Notes: generated by a model not told the origin, from the letters alone. DNA of 64,000 nt from JAUSIF01 sp040901465 (GCA_040901465.1 JBBDYN010000053.1:124001-188000), one strand, 5' to 3'; shown: positions 17,278 to 25,954, counted from the stretch's first letter. Translations and numbers: made by a program.

Positions 17278-17901
17278 TCAAGCGGCTAAATCAAGCTTTT
17301 CAGCCACGGTAGCGTCGGCTTCGAGCCGGTAAAGGATCGGCACGCCGGTGCCGAGCTCGCGCTGCAAGATGCCTTCGGGCGTGAGCCGCTCAAGCACCAT
17401 GACGAGCGCGCGCAAGCTGTTGCCGTGGGCGGCGACGAGCGTGCGCTCGCCGCGCAATACACGGGGCAGAATTTCCTGGATGAAATAGGGCAGCGCGCGG
17501 GCGACCGTGTCCTTCAAGCTCTCGCCGCCCGGAGGCGCCATGTCATAGGAGCGGCGCCATTGATGCACCTGCTCGTCGCCCCATTTTTTACGCGCATCGT
17601 CCTTGTCGAGGCCGACGAGATCGCCGTAGTCGCGCTCGTTCAGCGCCTGGTCCTTGAATACGGGGATTCCGCTTTGGCCCATCTCCTCAAGCATGAGGTC
17701 GAGCGTGCGCTGGGCGCGCTTCAATGAAGACGTGAAGGCGACGTCGAACTTGATGTTGCGCGCCATGAGCTTTTTGCCCGCAGCGCGCGCTTCGGCGACG
17801 CCGGCCTCGGTCAGATTCACGTCCTTCCAGCCGGTGAACAAGTTCTTCAGATTCCATTCACTCTGACCGTGGCGGACAAGGACGAGCAGGCGTTCGGTCA
17901 T
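17278..17901 (-). CDS. gpmA: 2,3-bisphosphoglycerate-dependent phosphoglycerate mutase
   Basis: A glycolytic enzyme interconverting 3- and 2-phosphoglycerate. The histidine-phosphatase motif LVRHGQSEWN has the phosphorylated His11. NERDYGDL and the second active-site histidine in AAHGNSLRAL are present. At 207 residues it is the short form typical of alphaproteobacteria. It lies 15 bp downstream of dapB on the same strand and is probably in one operon with dapB, although the two pathways are unrelated. The gene pair dapB-gpmA is a common arrangement in Rhizobiales. Confidence 0.95.
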   Translation of the reverse strand: MTERLLVLVRHGQSEWNLKNLFTGWKDVNLTEAGVAEARAAGKKLMARNIKFDVAFTSSLKRAQRTLDLMLEEMGQSGIPVFKDQALNERDYGDLVGLDKDDARKKWGDEQVHQWRRSYDMAPPGGESLKDTVARALPYFIQEILPRVLRGERTLVAAHGNSLRALVMVLERLTPEGILQRELGTGVPILYRLEADATVAEKLDLAA

Positions 17902-17916
17902 CCGCGCGATTCCCGC

Positions 17917-18732
17917 TCAGACATCGGCGAGGCCGAGCACGTCGGCCATGGAATAGAGGCCGGGCTTCTTGCCCTTGCCCCAGACTGCCGCGGCAAGTGC
18001 GCCGCGGGCGAAAATCATGCGGTCCTCGGCCTTGTGCACGAGTTCGATGCGCTCGGCGGGCCCGGCGAAGATTACGCGGTGGTCGCCGACGACCGTGCCG
18101 CCGCGCAGCGCGGCAAAGCCGATGTCGCCGGACCGGCGCGCGCCCGTGTGCCCTTCGCGGGACGCAATCTTGCGCTTCTCGAGATAGGTGCCGCGCCCTT
18201 CCGCAGCCGCGCGTCCCAGCAGAAGCGCCGTGCCCGAAGGCGCGTCGATCTTCTTGCGGTGGTGCATTTCCAGAATCTCGATGTCGAATTCGTCGCCCAA
18301 GATTTTTGCCACGCGCTTCGTGAGCGCCACGAGCAAATTCACGCCGAGACTCATGTTGCCGGACTTCACGATTACGGTGTCGCGCGCGGCGGCGGCGATC
18401 TTTTGTTCGTCCGCGTCGGAAAGACCTGTCGTGCCGATCACGTGCACGATCTTCGACTTGGCCGCGAGCGACGCGAGCGCCACGGTCGCCGCCGACACCG
18501 TGAAATCCAAGATCGCGTCGGCCTTGGCCATGAGCGGCGATGCGTCCTCGGCGACCTTGACGCCGAGCGCGCCGACGCCGGCGAGCTCGCCCGCGTCCTT
18601 GCCGAGGTCAGGCGCGCCGGTTCCTTCGAGCGCGCCGGTGACGGCGAAGCCCTTGGTTTCGGTCGCCGCGCGCACGAGCGCGCGGCCCATCCGGCCGCCC
18701 GCGCCGGCGATCATGAGGCGCAAGTCCGCCAT
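17917..18732 (-). CDS. dapB: 4-hydroxy-tetrahydrodipicolinate reductase
   Basis: The second step of the diaminopimelate/lysine pathway, supplying lysine and peptidoglycan DAP. It is 271 residues, as expected. The N-terminal NAD(P)-binding motif GAGGRMGRALVRA is present. The substrate and catalytic motif EMHHRKKIDAPSGTAL contains the His-His pair and Lys, and GTTG occurs in the cofactor domain. gpmA follows after 15 bp, and 122 bp separate it from the DUF1330 gene upstream. Confidence 0.96.
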   Translation of the reverse strand: MADLRLMIAGAGGRMGRALVRAATETKGFAVTGALEGTGAPDLGKDAGELAGVGALGVKVAEDASPLMAKADAILDFTVSAATVALASLAAKSKIVHVIGTTGLSDADEQKIAAAARDTVIVKSGNMSLGVNLLVALTKRVAKILGDEFDIEILEMHHRKKIDAPSGTALLLGRAAAEGRGTYLEKRKIASREGHTGARRSGDIGFAALRGGTVVGDHRVIFAGPAERIELVHKAEDRMIFARGALAAAVWGKGKKPGLYSMADVLGLADV

Positions 18733-18854
18733 GTCGGTCTCCAGGTTCGGGGCGGGTATAACGTGCGGGACGCGGCCGGGGAAGCGAGGACGATTGTTTT
18801 GTTCGTATGCCGCGTTTTTGTCAGCGAACCGGATTTCACTTCGCCGAAAAACGC

Positions 18855-19157
18855 TTAGGGTTGCTCGCCTTCGTAGCCCTCGATGACGATGAGATCGATG
18901 GTGGAAACCGGCGCGCGCAGCTTGATGGCCTTCTGATACTCAGCGGATTTCCAGCAATCGAGCGCCGCCTGGTAGCTCGGAACCTCGATCACAGCGTTGC
19001 GGCTGCGGCTTGCACCCTCTGGATTTTCATACTTGCCGGCGCGCACCAGGAAGCGCGCGCCGTGTTTGCGCAACGGCGCGGCGTTGGCCGCGACGTATGC
19101 CTTGTACTTTTCCGGATCGGCCACGTCGACGCGAACGACCCAATAGCCCTTGGCCAT
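18855..19157 (-). CDS. DUF1330 family protein
   Basis: A 100-residue protein with a dimeric alpha/beta-barrel (ferredoxin-like) fold predicted for the DUF1330 family. It begins MAKGYWVVRVDVADPEKYKAYV and has FLVRAGKYENPEGASRSRNAVIEVPSYQAALDCW, both close to family signatures. The biochemical function is unknown. It begins 11 bp after the pyrF stop and is likely co-transcribed with pyrF. A longer in-frame extension upstream overlaps pyrF and is not used. Confidence 0.85.
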   Translation of the reverse strand: MAKGYWVVRVDVADPEKYKAYVAANAAPLRKHGARFLVRAGKYENPEGASRSRNAVIEVPSYQAALDCWKSAEYQKAIKLRAPVSTIDLIVIEGYEGEQP

Positions 19158-19168
19158 CGCTGCCTCCC

Positions 19169-19870
19169 CTATTTCAAGACGAATTCGATTTCGGCCACGA
19201 CCGCCTGGGCCGCGGCGCTCGGGTCGGCTGCGGCGAGAATCGGGCGGCCCACGACCATGTAATCGGCTCCGGCCTTGATCGCATCGGCCGGAGTCATCGT
19301 CCGCTTCTGGTCGCCCGCGCTCGCGCTCGCCGGCCGGATGCCGGGGGTCACGATCAACGTTGATTTTCCGAGCTGCTTGCGCAGCGCCGCGGCCTCCACC
19401 GGCGCGGCGATGAGCCCGTCGATGCCCGCGGCCCTTGCCTGATCGGCACGCTTCGCCACGAGTTCGCCGAGGCCGAGGCTGTAGCCCGCCTCGCGCACGT
19501 CGGCGTCGTCCCACGACGTCAGCACCGTGACGGCCAGAATTTTCAGCCCACTCTTACCGCGGCCCTCGGCGGCGGCACGCATGGTCTGCGGAAAGGCGTG
19601 CACCGTAAGGAAGGTGACACCGAGCTCGGCCGCGCGTTCGGTCGCGCGCGTCACCGTATTGCCGATGTCGTGCAGCTTGAGATCGAGAAAAACTTTTTTG
19701 CCGGCGCGGCCGAGATCGGCGGCGAAAGGAATGCCGCCGGCGAGAGCAAGCTCGTAGCCGATCTTGTAGAAGGAGACCGCGTCGCCGAGTTTGACCACCG
19801 CGCGCTCGGCCTCGGCCACGCTCGCGAGATCGAGGGCGACGATCAGGCGGTCGCGCGCGGAAAGAGCCAA
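19169..19870 (-). CDS. pyrF: Orotidine 5'-phosphate decarboxylase
   Basis: The last step of UMP synthesis. It is 233 residues, the normal length. The N-terminal strand LIVALDLASVAEAE carries the first catalytic Asp. The signature FLDLKLHDIGNTV contains the Asp-Lys-x-x-x-Asp charge relay. VTPGIRPA and the C-terminal GRPIL bind the phosphate. It follows the FMN-reductase gene by 8 bp and precedes the DUF1330 gene, so the three genes and the PmtA-like gene upstream may form one operon. Confidence 0.96.
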   Translation of the reverse strand: MALSARDRLIVALDLASVAEAERAVVKLGDAVSFYKIGYELALAGGIPFAADLGRAGKKVFLDLKLHDIGNTVTRATERAAELGVTFLTVHAFPQTMRAAAEGRGKSGLKILAVTVLTSWDDADVREAGYSLGLGELVAKRADQARAAGIDGLIAAPVEAAALRKQLGKSTLIVTPGIRPASASAGDQKRTMTPADAIKAGADYMVVGRPILAAADPSAAAQAVVAEIEFVLK

Positions 19871-19878
19871 AGGCTTCC

Positions 19879-20451
19879 TCAGAGTTCGGATTCGACAGCC
19901 GCGATAAGCCGGCTGAGCGAAGTATGCAACAGCTTGGCGACGATTTCGTCCTTGATGTTGCCGGCGTCGTCGAATGCGTGGCCCACATGACTTAACGCCA
20001 CTTGGTTCGGCAGCACGAGCGCCTGGAGCCCGAGCTCGAGCACCGTGCGCAGCGCCATCAGCGCGCGATAGCCGCCGAAGCGGCCGTTCGACGTCGAACC
20101 GAGCGTGAAGATGCAGCGCTTGTAGGGATCCTCGCCGCCGGCGCCAGGGCGCGAGACCCAGTCGATCGCGTTCTTCAGAAGCGGCGGGACCGAGGCGTTG
20201 TATTCGGGCGTCGCAATATAGACGCCGCGATGCGCGTTCATCATCGCGCGCAATTTCTTCGCAGGCTCCGGCACGCCCTTCGAGGCTTCCAGATCGCCGT
20301 CATAGATCGGCATTGGGTAGTCGACGAGCGAGACCAAGCTCACGTCGGCGTCGAGGAGCGCCAGTTCCTTGGCGGCCAGTGCAGCGAGCCTGGCGCTCCA
20401 CGATCCGGTGCGGATCGAGCCTCCGAACACCAGGATGCGCGGACCGGGCAT
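19879..20451 (-). CDS. NADPH-dependent FMN reductase family protein
   Basis: A 190-residue flavodoxin-like oxidoreductase. The FMN phosphate loop GGSIRTGSWSARLAALAA is at the N-terminus, and the diagnostic TPEYNASVPPLLKNAIDWVSR surrounds the isoalloxazine ring. The family includes chromate, azo-dye and quinone reductases (ChrR/YieF-like), so a role in quinone or xenobiotic reduction is likely but the substrate is unknown. Only 4 bp separate it from the methyltransferase gene upstream and 8 bp from pyrF downstream, which suggests co-transcription. Confidence 0.88.
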   Translation of the reverse strand: MPGPRILVFGGSIRTGSWSARLAALAAKELALLDADVSLVSLVDYPMPIYDGDLEASKGVPEPAKKLRAMMNAHRGVYIATPEYNASVPPLLKNAIDWVSRPGAGGEDPYKRCIFTLGSTSNGRFGGYRALMALRTVLELGLQALVLPNQVALSHVGHAFDDAGNIKDEIVAKLLHTSLSRLIAAVESEL

Positions 20452-20455
20452 GCGA

Positions 20456-21085
20456 TCAGTCGGCGCGATAGACCCAGACGCGGGCCGGCGGCAGGTTGAG
20501 CCAGATGCGCGGCGAAGCGCTTATGCGGTAGCGGCGCTGGCGCGACGGGATCGGCGCCGTCATCGCGTAGGTGAACTGCACGTACGGCGCTCCGGGCCGC
20601 AGGAGGCGCATCGCGGCGTTCAAGAGCCGCACCCGCACGGTCAGCGGCCGGGTCATCAGCGGCAAACTTGAGACGACCGCCGCCGCCGGCTCCTTCACGA
20701 TTCCGGAGAGCGTGTCGCCGAGCGCATAGGCGTCGCCCTCGATTACGGTCGCGCCGGGAAAGCGGCGGCGCAGCAGCGTGCAGAATTCCGGATCGTACTC
20801 CACGAGCACGAGACGGTCGGAGGCAACCCCGCGCGCAACGAGCGCTTCGGTCACCGGGCCGGTGCCGGGACCGAGCTCGACGACCGGGCCGGGCACGGAC
20901 GGATCGACTTCGGCGGCCAGCGCACGGGCGAGCGCGCGGCTCGACGGCGACACCGCGCCAACCTTCAGCGGATTCTGAATCCAGGAGGCGATGAAACGAA
21001 CCTCGTCGTCGAGGCGCAGCTTTTGCTGCTTCTTCGCAAGCGCACGTTGCAGGGAGGGCACGGTCAAACTCCAGACGGGAGGCAA
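20456..21085 (-). CDS. PmtA-like phospholipid N-methyltransferase
   Basis: A 209-residue class I SAM-dependent methyltransferase. The stretch FIASWIQNPLKVGAVSPSSRALARALA, followed by the SAM motif VVELGPGTGPVTEAL, is characteristic of the Sinorhizobium-type PmtA family, which methylates phosphatidylethanolamine towards phosphatidylcholine. A related family methylates rRNA adenine, and the VSSLPLM loop here occupies the place of its NPPF-like motif. Phosphatidylcholine synthesis is common in Rhizobiales, so a membrane-lipid role is likely, but many paralogues have only weak or unknown activity. Confidence 0.75.
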   Translation of the reverse strand: MPPVWSLTVPSLQRALAKKQQKLRLDDEVRFIASWIQNPLKVGAVSPSSRALARALAAEVDPSVPGPVVELGPGTGPVTEALVARGVASDRLVLVEYDPEFCTLLRRRFPGATVIEGDAYALGDTLSGIVKEPAAAVVSSLPLMTRPLTVRVRLLNAAMRLLRPGAPYVQFTYAMTAPIPSRQRRYRISASPRIWLNLPPARVWVYRAD

Positions 21086-21157
21086 ATCTACATGGTTCCG
21101 TGGGCCGGCACTATGGCAATCGCGCCATTGCCGCGGGATACGTGCCTGCCAGTTCCT

Positions 21158-22264
21158 TCATTCGAAGAATTCGCGCATTTTGGTGAAGAATCCGGCGGTT
21201 TCAGGCTGGGTGTCCTTGGAGCTTTGCTTTTCGAACTCGCGCAGGAGCTCGCGCTGCCGCTTCGTGAGCTTTTGCGGCGTTTCCACCGCGACCTGCACAT
21301 ACATGTCCCCGTGCGACTTCGAGCGCAGGACGGGCATGCCTTTGTGCGCGAGGCGGAAGCGCTTGCCGGTCTGCGTGCCTTCAGGAACCTTCACGGCCGT
21401 GCGGGAGCCTTCGAGGGTCGGTACCTCGATCTCGCCACCGAGGGCCGCCGTCACCATGCTGATTGGCACGCGGCAATAAAGATCCGCGCCCTCGCGCTGA
21501 AACATCGCGTGCGGCTTGATCGAGAGAAAAATATAAAGATCGCCCGGCGGACCGCCGCGCATGCCCGCCTCGCCCTCGGTTGCAAGGCGAATTCGAGTGC
21601 CGTCTTCGACGCCAGCCGGGATGTTTACCTCGAGCGTGCGCTCCTTGGTGACGCGCCCCGCGCCGCCGCAATTCTGGCACGGCGTCTCGATCACGGAGCC
21701 GCGTCCCTGACAGGCGGGACAGGTGCGTTCGATCGTGAAGAAACCTTGCGCGTGACGGATGCGGCCGCTGCCGTTGCAGGAGCGGCAGGCGGTCGGCTGG
21801 GTGCCGGCCTGCGCACCGGTGCCGGAGCAAGTCTCGCAGGTGACGTTCGTCGGCAGCCGCACCTGCGCGGTCTTGCCGGCATAGGCCTCCTCGAGCGTGA
21901 TTTCCAGATTGTAGCGGAGGTCTGCGCCGCGTTCGCGCCCCGAGCCGCGGCCGCGGCGCATGCCGAAGAGATCATCGAAAATATCGGAGAAGGCGGAGGC
22001 GAATTCCGTACCGAAGCCGTGGCCGTGGCCGGAAGCGCCGTCGAAGGCGGCGTGACCGAAGCGATCGTAGGCCGCGCGCTTTTGATCGTCCTTAAGGACG
22101 TCATAAGCCTCGTTGATTTCCTTGAACTGCTGCTCACAGGCATTGTCGCCCGGATTCTTGTCCGGGTGCCATTTCATCGCGAGCTTGCGGAAGGCAGCCT
22201 TGATCTCGCCGTCGCTGCAGCTGCGCGAAATGCCGAGGACCTCGTAATAGTCGCGCTTCGACAT
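21158..22264 (-). CDS. dnaJ: Chaperone DnaJ
   Basis: The Hsp40 co-chaperone that delivers unfolded clients to DnaK and stimulates its ATPase. It is 368 residues with all type I features: J-domain with HPD at residues 33-35, a Gly/Phe-rich linker (GHGHGFGTEFASAFSD), four zinc-binding CxxCxGxG repeats (CETCSGTG, CRSCNGSG, CPACQGRG, CQNCGGAG) and a C-terminal client domain. It follows dnaK on the same strand, but the spacer between them is interrupted by 10 N, so the leader is incompletely known. Confidence 0.97.
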   Translation of the reverse strand: MSKRDYYEVLGISRSCSDGEIKAAFRKLAMKWHPDKNPGDNACEQQFKEINEAYDVLKDDQKRAAYDRFGHAAFDGASGHGHGFGTEFASAFSDIFDDLFGMRRGRGSGRERGADLRYNLEITLEEAYAGKTAQVRLPTNVTCETCSGTGAQAGTQPTACRSCNGSGRIRHAQGFFTIERTCPACQGRGSVIETPCQNCGGAGRVTKERTLEVNIPAGVEDGTRIRLATEGEAGMRGGPPGDLYIFLSIKPHAMFQREGADLYCRVPISMVTAALGGEIEVPTLEGSRTAVKVPEGTQTGKRFRLAHKGMPVLRSKSHGDMYVQVAVETPQKLTKRQRELLREFEKQSSKDTQPETAGFFTKMREFFE

Positions 22265-22291
22265 TGATCAGCTATCCCCCGTGGGGGGGGG

Positions 22292-22301
22292 NNNNNNNNN
22301 N
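22292..22301. other. Assembly gap (10 N) flanked by G and C runs
   Basis: Ten unknown bases sit between dnaJ and dnaK. On the left a run of nine G, and on the right runs of C, border the gap. The real distance is unknown, since a fixed run of 10 N is commonly a placeholder. Both flanking genes are intact. Confidence 0.95.
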
Positions 22302-22332
22302 CCCCCCGGCGGCCCCCCCGGCCGCGGCCGAT

Positions 22333-22367
22333 AAGGCAGCCCCCGGGGAATGCCCGGGGGCTGCCTT
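22333..22367 (-). terminator. Strong hairpin after dnaK
   Basis: A perfect 15-bp inverted repeat (AAGGCAGCCCCCGGG at 22333-22347 and its complement at 22353-22367) with a 5-nt loop lies 43 bp after the dnaK stop on the minus strand. Only two U residues follow the stem, so it may be an attenuator or a 3' stabiliser that lowers dnaJ expression relative to dnaK rather than a full terminator. Confidence 0.6.
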
Positions 22368-22409
22368 TGGATGTCGAGCAAAGTTCATGCGATTGCCCGG
22401 CGCAAGCGA

Positions 22410-24332
22410 TCAGGCGGATTTCTTCTTGTCGTCATCGACTTCCGTAAACTCGGCGTCGACAACGTCCTCCTTCGCCTGGCCTTCGCTGCCGCCCGGGGCA
22501 GAACCGTCGCTGCCGTCGCCGCCCTGCTTCTGCGCCGCGTACATGGCCTCGCCGAGCTTCATCGAGGCTTGCGCGAGCGTCTGCGCCTTGGCCTTGATCG
22601 CCTCGGCGTCGTCGCCCTTCAGCGCCTCCTTGAGATCGGAGATCGCGTTCTCGATCGCAGTGCGATCCGCCTCGCCGATCTTGTCCCCGTATTCCTTGAG
22701 CGACTTCTCGGTCGTGTGCACGAGTGCATCGGCCTGATTCTTCGATTCGACCAGCTCGCGCCGCTTCTTGTCCTCGGCCGCGTGGGCTTCGGCGTCCTTG
22801 ACCATCTTCTCGATGTCAGCCTCGGACAAGCCGCCCGATGCCTGGATGCGGATCTGCTGCTCCTTGCCGGTGCCCTTGTCCTTGGCCTGGACGTTGACGA
22901 TGCCGTTCGCGTCGATGTCGAAGGTGACTTCGATTTGCGGCACGCCGCGCGGCGCCGGCGGAATGCCGACGAGATCGAACTGGCCGAGCAACTTGTTGTC
23001 GGCCGCCATCTCGCGCTCGCCCTGGAAGACGCGGATCGTGACCGCGTTCTGGCTGTCCTCCGCGGTCGAGAAGATCTGGCCCTTCTTGGTCGGGATCGTT
23101 GTGTTGCGGTCGATCAGCCGCGTGAACACGCCGCCGAGCGTCTCGATGCCGAGCGAGAGCGGAGTCACGTCGAGCAGCAGCACGTCCTTGACGTCGCCCT
23201 GCAGGACGCCCGCCTGAATCCCCGCACCGATCGCCACCACTTCGTCGGGGTTCACGCCCTTGTGCGGCTCCTTGCCGAACAGCTGCTTCACCGCTTCCTG
23301 TACTTTCGGCATGCGCGTCATGCCGCCGACGAGAACAACTTCATTGATTTCGGCCGGGGAAAGCCCCGCGTCTTTCAGGGCGCGACGGCACGGCTCGACC
23401 GTCTTCTGAATGAGGTCGTCGACGAGGGCTTCGAACTTGGCCCGCGTCAGCTTCATCGTCATGTGCTTGGGGCCGGCCTTGTCCGCTGTAATGAAGGGCA
23501 AATTGATCTCGGTCTGGGTCGTCGAGGAAAGCTCGATCTTCGCCTTCTCTGCCGCCTCTTTCAGGCGCTGGAGCGCTAGCTTGTCCTTGCGCAGGTCGAT
23601 GCCCTGCTCCTTCTGAAATTCGTCGGCGAGATAGCCGACGAGCCGCATGTCGAAGTCCTCGCCGCCCAGGAACGTGTCGCCGTTTGTGGACTTCACCTCG
23701 AACACGCCGTCGCCGATCTCCAGAATCGAAATGTCGAAGGTGCCGCCGCCGAGGTCGTAAACCGCGATCGTGCCGGCCGTCTTCTTGTCGAGGCCGTAGG
23801 CGAGCGCGGCTGCGGTCGGCTCGTTGATGATGCGCAGCACTTCGAGGCCGGCGATCTTGCCGGCGTCCTTGGTCGCCTGACGCTGGGCGTCGTTGAAATA
23901 GGCGGGAACGGTGATGACCGCCTTCTCGACCTTGGCGCCGAGATAGGCCTCGGCCGTCTCCTTCATCTTCTGCAGAATGAAGGCGGAAATCTGCGACGGC
24001 GAATACTGGTTCTTGCCGTCCGACAGCCACGCGTCGCCGTTCGAGGCGCGCACGATGGAATAAGGGACGAGCTTCTTGTCCTTCTCCACCATCGGATCGT
24101 CGTAGCGGCGCCCGATCAGGCGCTTCACGGCGAAGAAAGTTTTTTCCGGATTGGTAACCGCCTGACGTTTGGCGGGCTGGCCGACGAGGCGCTCACCGTC
24201 GTCGGTGAAGGCAACGATCGAGGGCGTGGTGCGCATGCCCTCCGCATTCTCGATCACCTTCGGCGTCTTGCCTTCCATGAAGGCAACGCACGAATTGGTG
24301 GTGCCGAGGTCGATACCGATGACCTTGGACAT
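22410..24332 (-). CDS. dnaK: Chaperone DnaK (Hsp70)
   Basis: The main cytosolic Hsp70. It is 640 residues. The nucleotide-binding domain begins SKVIGIDLGTTNSCVAFMEG, continues with AVITVPAYFNDAQRQATKDAG and IAVYDLGGGTFDISIL, and ends before the VLLLDVTPLSLG linker. The substrate-binding domain and helical lid follow, and the C-terminus is EFTEVDDDKKKSA, close to the usual EEVD-like end in bacteria. GrpE and DnaJ, its partners, are encoded on either side. A heat-shock-type promoter is seen upstream at 24482-24510. Confidence 0.98.
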   Translation of the reverse strand: MSKVIGIDLGTTNSCVAFMEGKTPKVIENAEGMRTTPSIVAFTDDGERLVGQPAKRQAVTNPEKTFFAVKRLIGRRYDDPMVEKDKKLVPYSIVRASNGDAWLSDGKNQYSPSQISAFILQKMKETAEAYLGAKVEKAVITVPAYFNDAQRQATKDAGKIAGLEVLRIINEPTAAALAYGLDKKTAGTIAVYDLGGGTFDISILEIGDGVFEVKSTNGDTFLGGEDFDMRLVGYLADEFQKEQGIDLRKDKLALQRLKEAAEKAKIELSSTTQTEINLPFITADKAGPKHMTMKLTRAKFEALVDDLIQKTVEPCRRALKDAGLSPAEINEVVLVGGMTRMPKVQEAVKQLFGKEPHKGVNPDEVVAIGAGIQAGVLQGDVKDVLLLDVTPLSLGIETLGGVFTRLIDRNTTIPTKKGQIFSTAEDSQNAVTIRVFQGEREMAADNKLLGQFDLVGIPPAPRGVPQIEVTFDIDANGIVNVQAKDKGTGKEQQIRIQASGGLSEADIEKMVKDAEAHAAEDKKRRELVESKNQADALVHTTEKSLKEYGDKIGEADRTAIENAISDLKEALKGDDAEAIKAKAQTLAQASMKLGEAMYAAQKQGGDGSDGSAPGGSEGQAKEDVVDAEFTEVDDDKKKSA

Positions 24333-24481
24333 GTCTCTTTACCTCATCTTTCCGGCAGGCCGCCCGGGCCTCAAATCGGCCCCCAGCAGAGAGAGAGACG
24401 GGCGGAGCTCGCCCCGCCATCGTCCCGCGCACGGCCCCCGCGCTTGGGGATTACGCCGCGGCTACGCAGCGTCCGCGGCTG

Positions 24482-24510
24482 ATATAGGAGGGGGTCATTA
24501 AGGCCGCAAG
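24482..24510 (-). promoter_or_regulatory. Candidate sigma-32 (heat-shock) promoter of dnaK
   Basis: On the minus strand CTTGCG (24505-24510) and CTATAT (24482-24487) are 17 nt apart. The -10 region reads CCTATAT, which fits the CYTATNT pattern described for alphaproteobacterial heat-shock promoters. The -35 keeps CTTG but not the following AA. It lies about 150 bp upstream of dnaK, leaving a long leader with GC-rich repeats. Confidence 0.45.
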
Positions 24511-24562
24511 GCGGAACCGGTCCAAGCCCGGCTGCCCTACAGCAAATTTCGCAGGACTTCAG

Positions 24563-25195
24563 TTAACTGGCCCGGTCGGAAGCGTTGGGCTGGCCGTGCA
24601 TTGAATCCGGCTGTCCGTTGTCGGCTGAAGCGGCGGCCTTCGGTCCGCCCTTGGCGACCACGACAAGGGCCGGACGCAGCACGCGGTCGTCGATAGCGTA
24701 GCCCGTCTGCATGACCTGAACGACCGTGCCGGCGGGCAGGTCTGCGTCGGGCATTTCGAACATTGCCTGATGGAAGTTCGGATCAAATTTCTCGCCCTTG
24801 GGGTCGAGCGGGCGGATTCCGTGCTTCTGCAGCGCCTTGTGCAATTCGCGACCGGTGAGATCGACGCCGCCGAGAAGCGCCTTCAGTGTATCGTCGCCGC
24901 CAGCGCGGGCCTCGGGCGGTATCGCTTCGAGAGCGCGGGCCAGATTGTCGGCAACGCCGATCACGTCGCGGGCGAAATTAGCGATACCGTAGGCGCGCGC
25001 CTCAGCGACGTCGCGTTCGGCGCGCTTGCGCAGATTCTCGGTTTCGGCGACAGCACGGAGAAATTTGTCGCGCAGTTCATCGACCGCGGCGGCGAGCGCC
25101 GCCCGGTCATCCGTGCCGGCTTCGTTCGTCGCCGCCCCGCCCTCGGGCTTCTTCCCGGATACCTGATCCGTCGTGCGGTTATTGTCGTCTGGCAT
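24563..25195 (-). CDS. grpE: Nucleotide exchange factor GrpE
   Basis: GrpE exchanges ADP for ATP on DnaK and acts as a heat sensor. It is 210 residues. A long coiled-coil N-terminal region holds LRDKFLRAVAETENLRKRAERDVAEARAYGIANFARDVI, with the GrpE signature. The C-terminal beta-wing includes FDPNFHQAMFEMPDADLPAGTVVQVMQTGYAIDDRVLRPALVVVAKG. It lies 230 bp upstream of dnaK. In many relatives it directly follows hrcA; here a YrbL-like gene intervenes. Confidence 0.97.
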   Translation of the reverse strand: MPDDNNRTTDQVSGKKPEGGAATNEAGTDDRAALAAAVDELRDKFLRAVAETENLRKRAERDVAEARAYGIANFARDVIGVADNLARALEAIPPEARAGGDDTLKALLGGVDLTGRELHKALQKHGIRPLDPKGEKFDPNFHQAMFEMPDADLPAGTVVQVMQTGYAIDDRVLRPALVVVAKGGPKAAASADNGQPDSMHGQPNASDRAS

Positions 25196-25276
25196 CTGTC
25201 ACCGTCTATTGCCGTGGAATCTCGTTCGCATATCAGGCGCCGGAAAAGAAATTCAAGGTACCGGAACTTCGCACTC

Positions 25277-25954
25277 TTATTTCAGGATCGAGCTGAGTCG
25301 TCCCTGGTTCCGCAATCGGTCCACCTGTCTCATTCCTTCCATCACCCGGCGGAAATGCCGCATGTTGCTGTTCCGATTGATGATGCGGCTGTAGGAATTG
25401 ATCGGGATCAGCGTCTTGTCACCGATCCCATCGACAATGACGAGAGAGTCGCCGCGCGACTCGCTATAGCCGGCCACGATATTGCTGTCATGCAGGTCGC
25501 CGGTGATGATGTCCTTCTCGATCACTTCGTCACGTAGCTGGATCACCCGGTCTTCCAGTTCCTGACTATATCCCTCAGTCAATACGATATGTCTGAGCGT
25601 CGGTGCAGGCCGACCGTCGCGCCCGACAATCTTCTCGACCACGAGACCGAGTCCAAGATCAGTGTCCGCAACGCCGAGCAGGTGTTCAACCGGGATCGGC
25701 TCGCCGCGAAAGCGCGCGCGGAGTTCGAGATATTCCGAGATCTGGCGCGTATAGGTACGATAGACGCCGTAACGGCGGCGAATGCGCAGCCATGGCACCG
25801 ACTGCACGTATCTGCCCGGCGAAAAACGTTCTTCACGCATCACCTTGATGAGTAGCCGCTCGTCATGCGGATGCTGAAAAATGAGGCGAATCATTCCCTC
25901 GGCAAGAGGGGTGTTGCCACGCAACGGGATTGTACCAAATAACTGGCTGCTCAC
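25277..25954 (-). CDS. YrbL family protein
   Basis: Related to E. coli YrbL, a PhoP-regulated protein of unknown function with a protein-kinase-like fold. Shared features are LAEGMIRLIFQHPHDERLLIKV near the N-terminus, a GDLHDSNIV segment resembling a kinase catalytic loop, and the hallmark VDGIGDKTLIPINSYSR. A GTG at 25954 gives 225 residues and includes the glycine-rich N-terminal segment; the E. coli protein is about 210. An ATG at 25894 is possible, and no strong ribosome site is seen. Sampled stretches are about 52-57% GC against up to 67% nearby. It sits between hrcA and grpE, so it looks like a late arrival in the heat-shock cluster. Confidence 0.72.
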   Translation of the reverse strand: MSSQLFGTIPLRGNTPLAEGMIRLIFQHPHDERLLIKVMREERFSPGRYVQSVPWLRIRRRYGVYRTYTRQISEYLELRARFRGEPIPVEHLLGVADTDLGLGLVVEKIVGRDGRPAPTLRHIVLTEGYSQELEDRVIQLRDEVIEKDIITGDLHDSNIVAGYSESRGDSLVIVDGIGDKTLIPINSYSRIINRNSNMRHFRRVMEGMRQVDRLRNQGRLSSILK

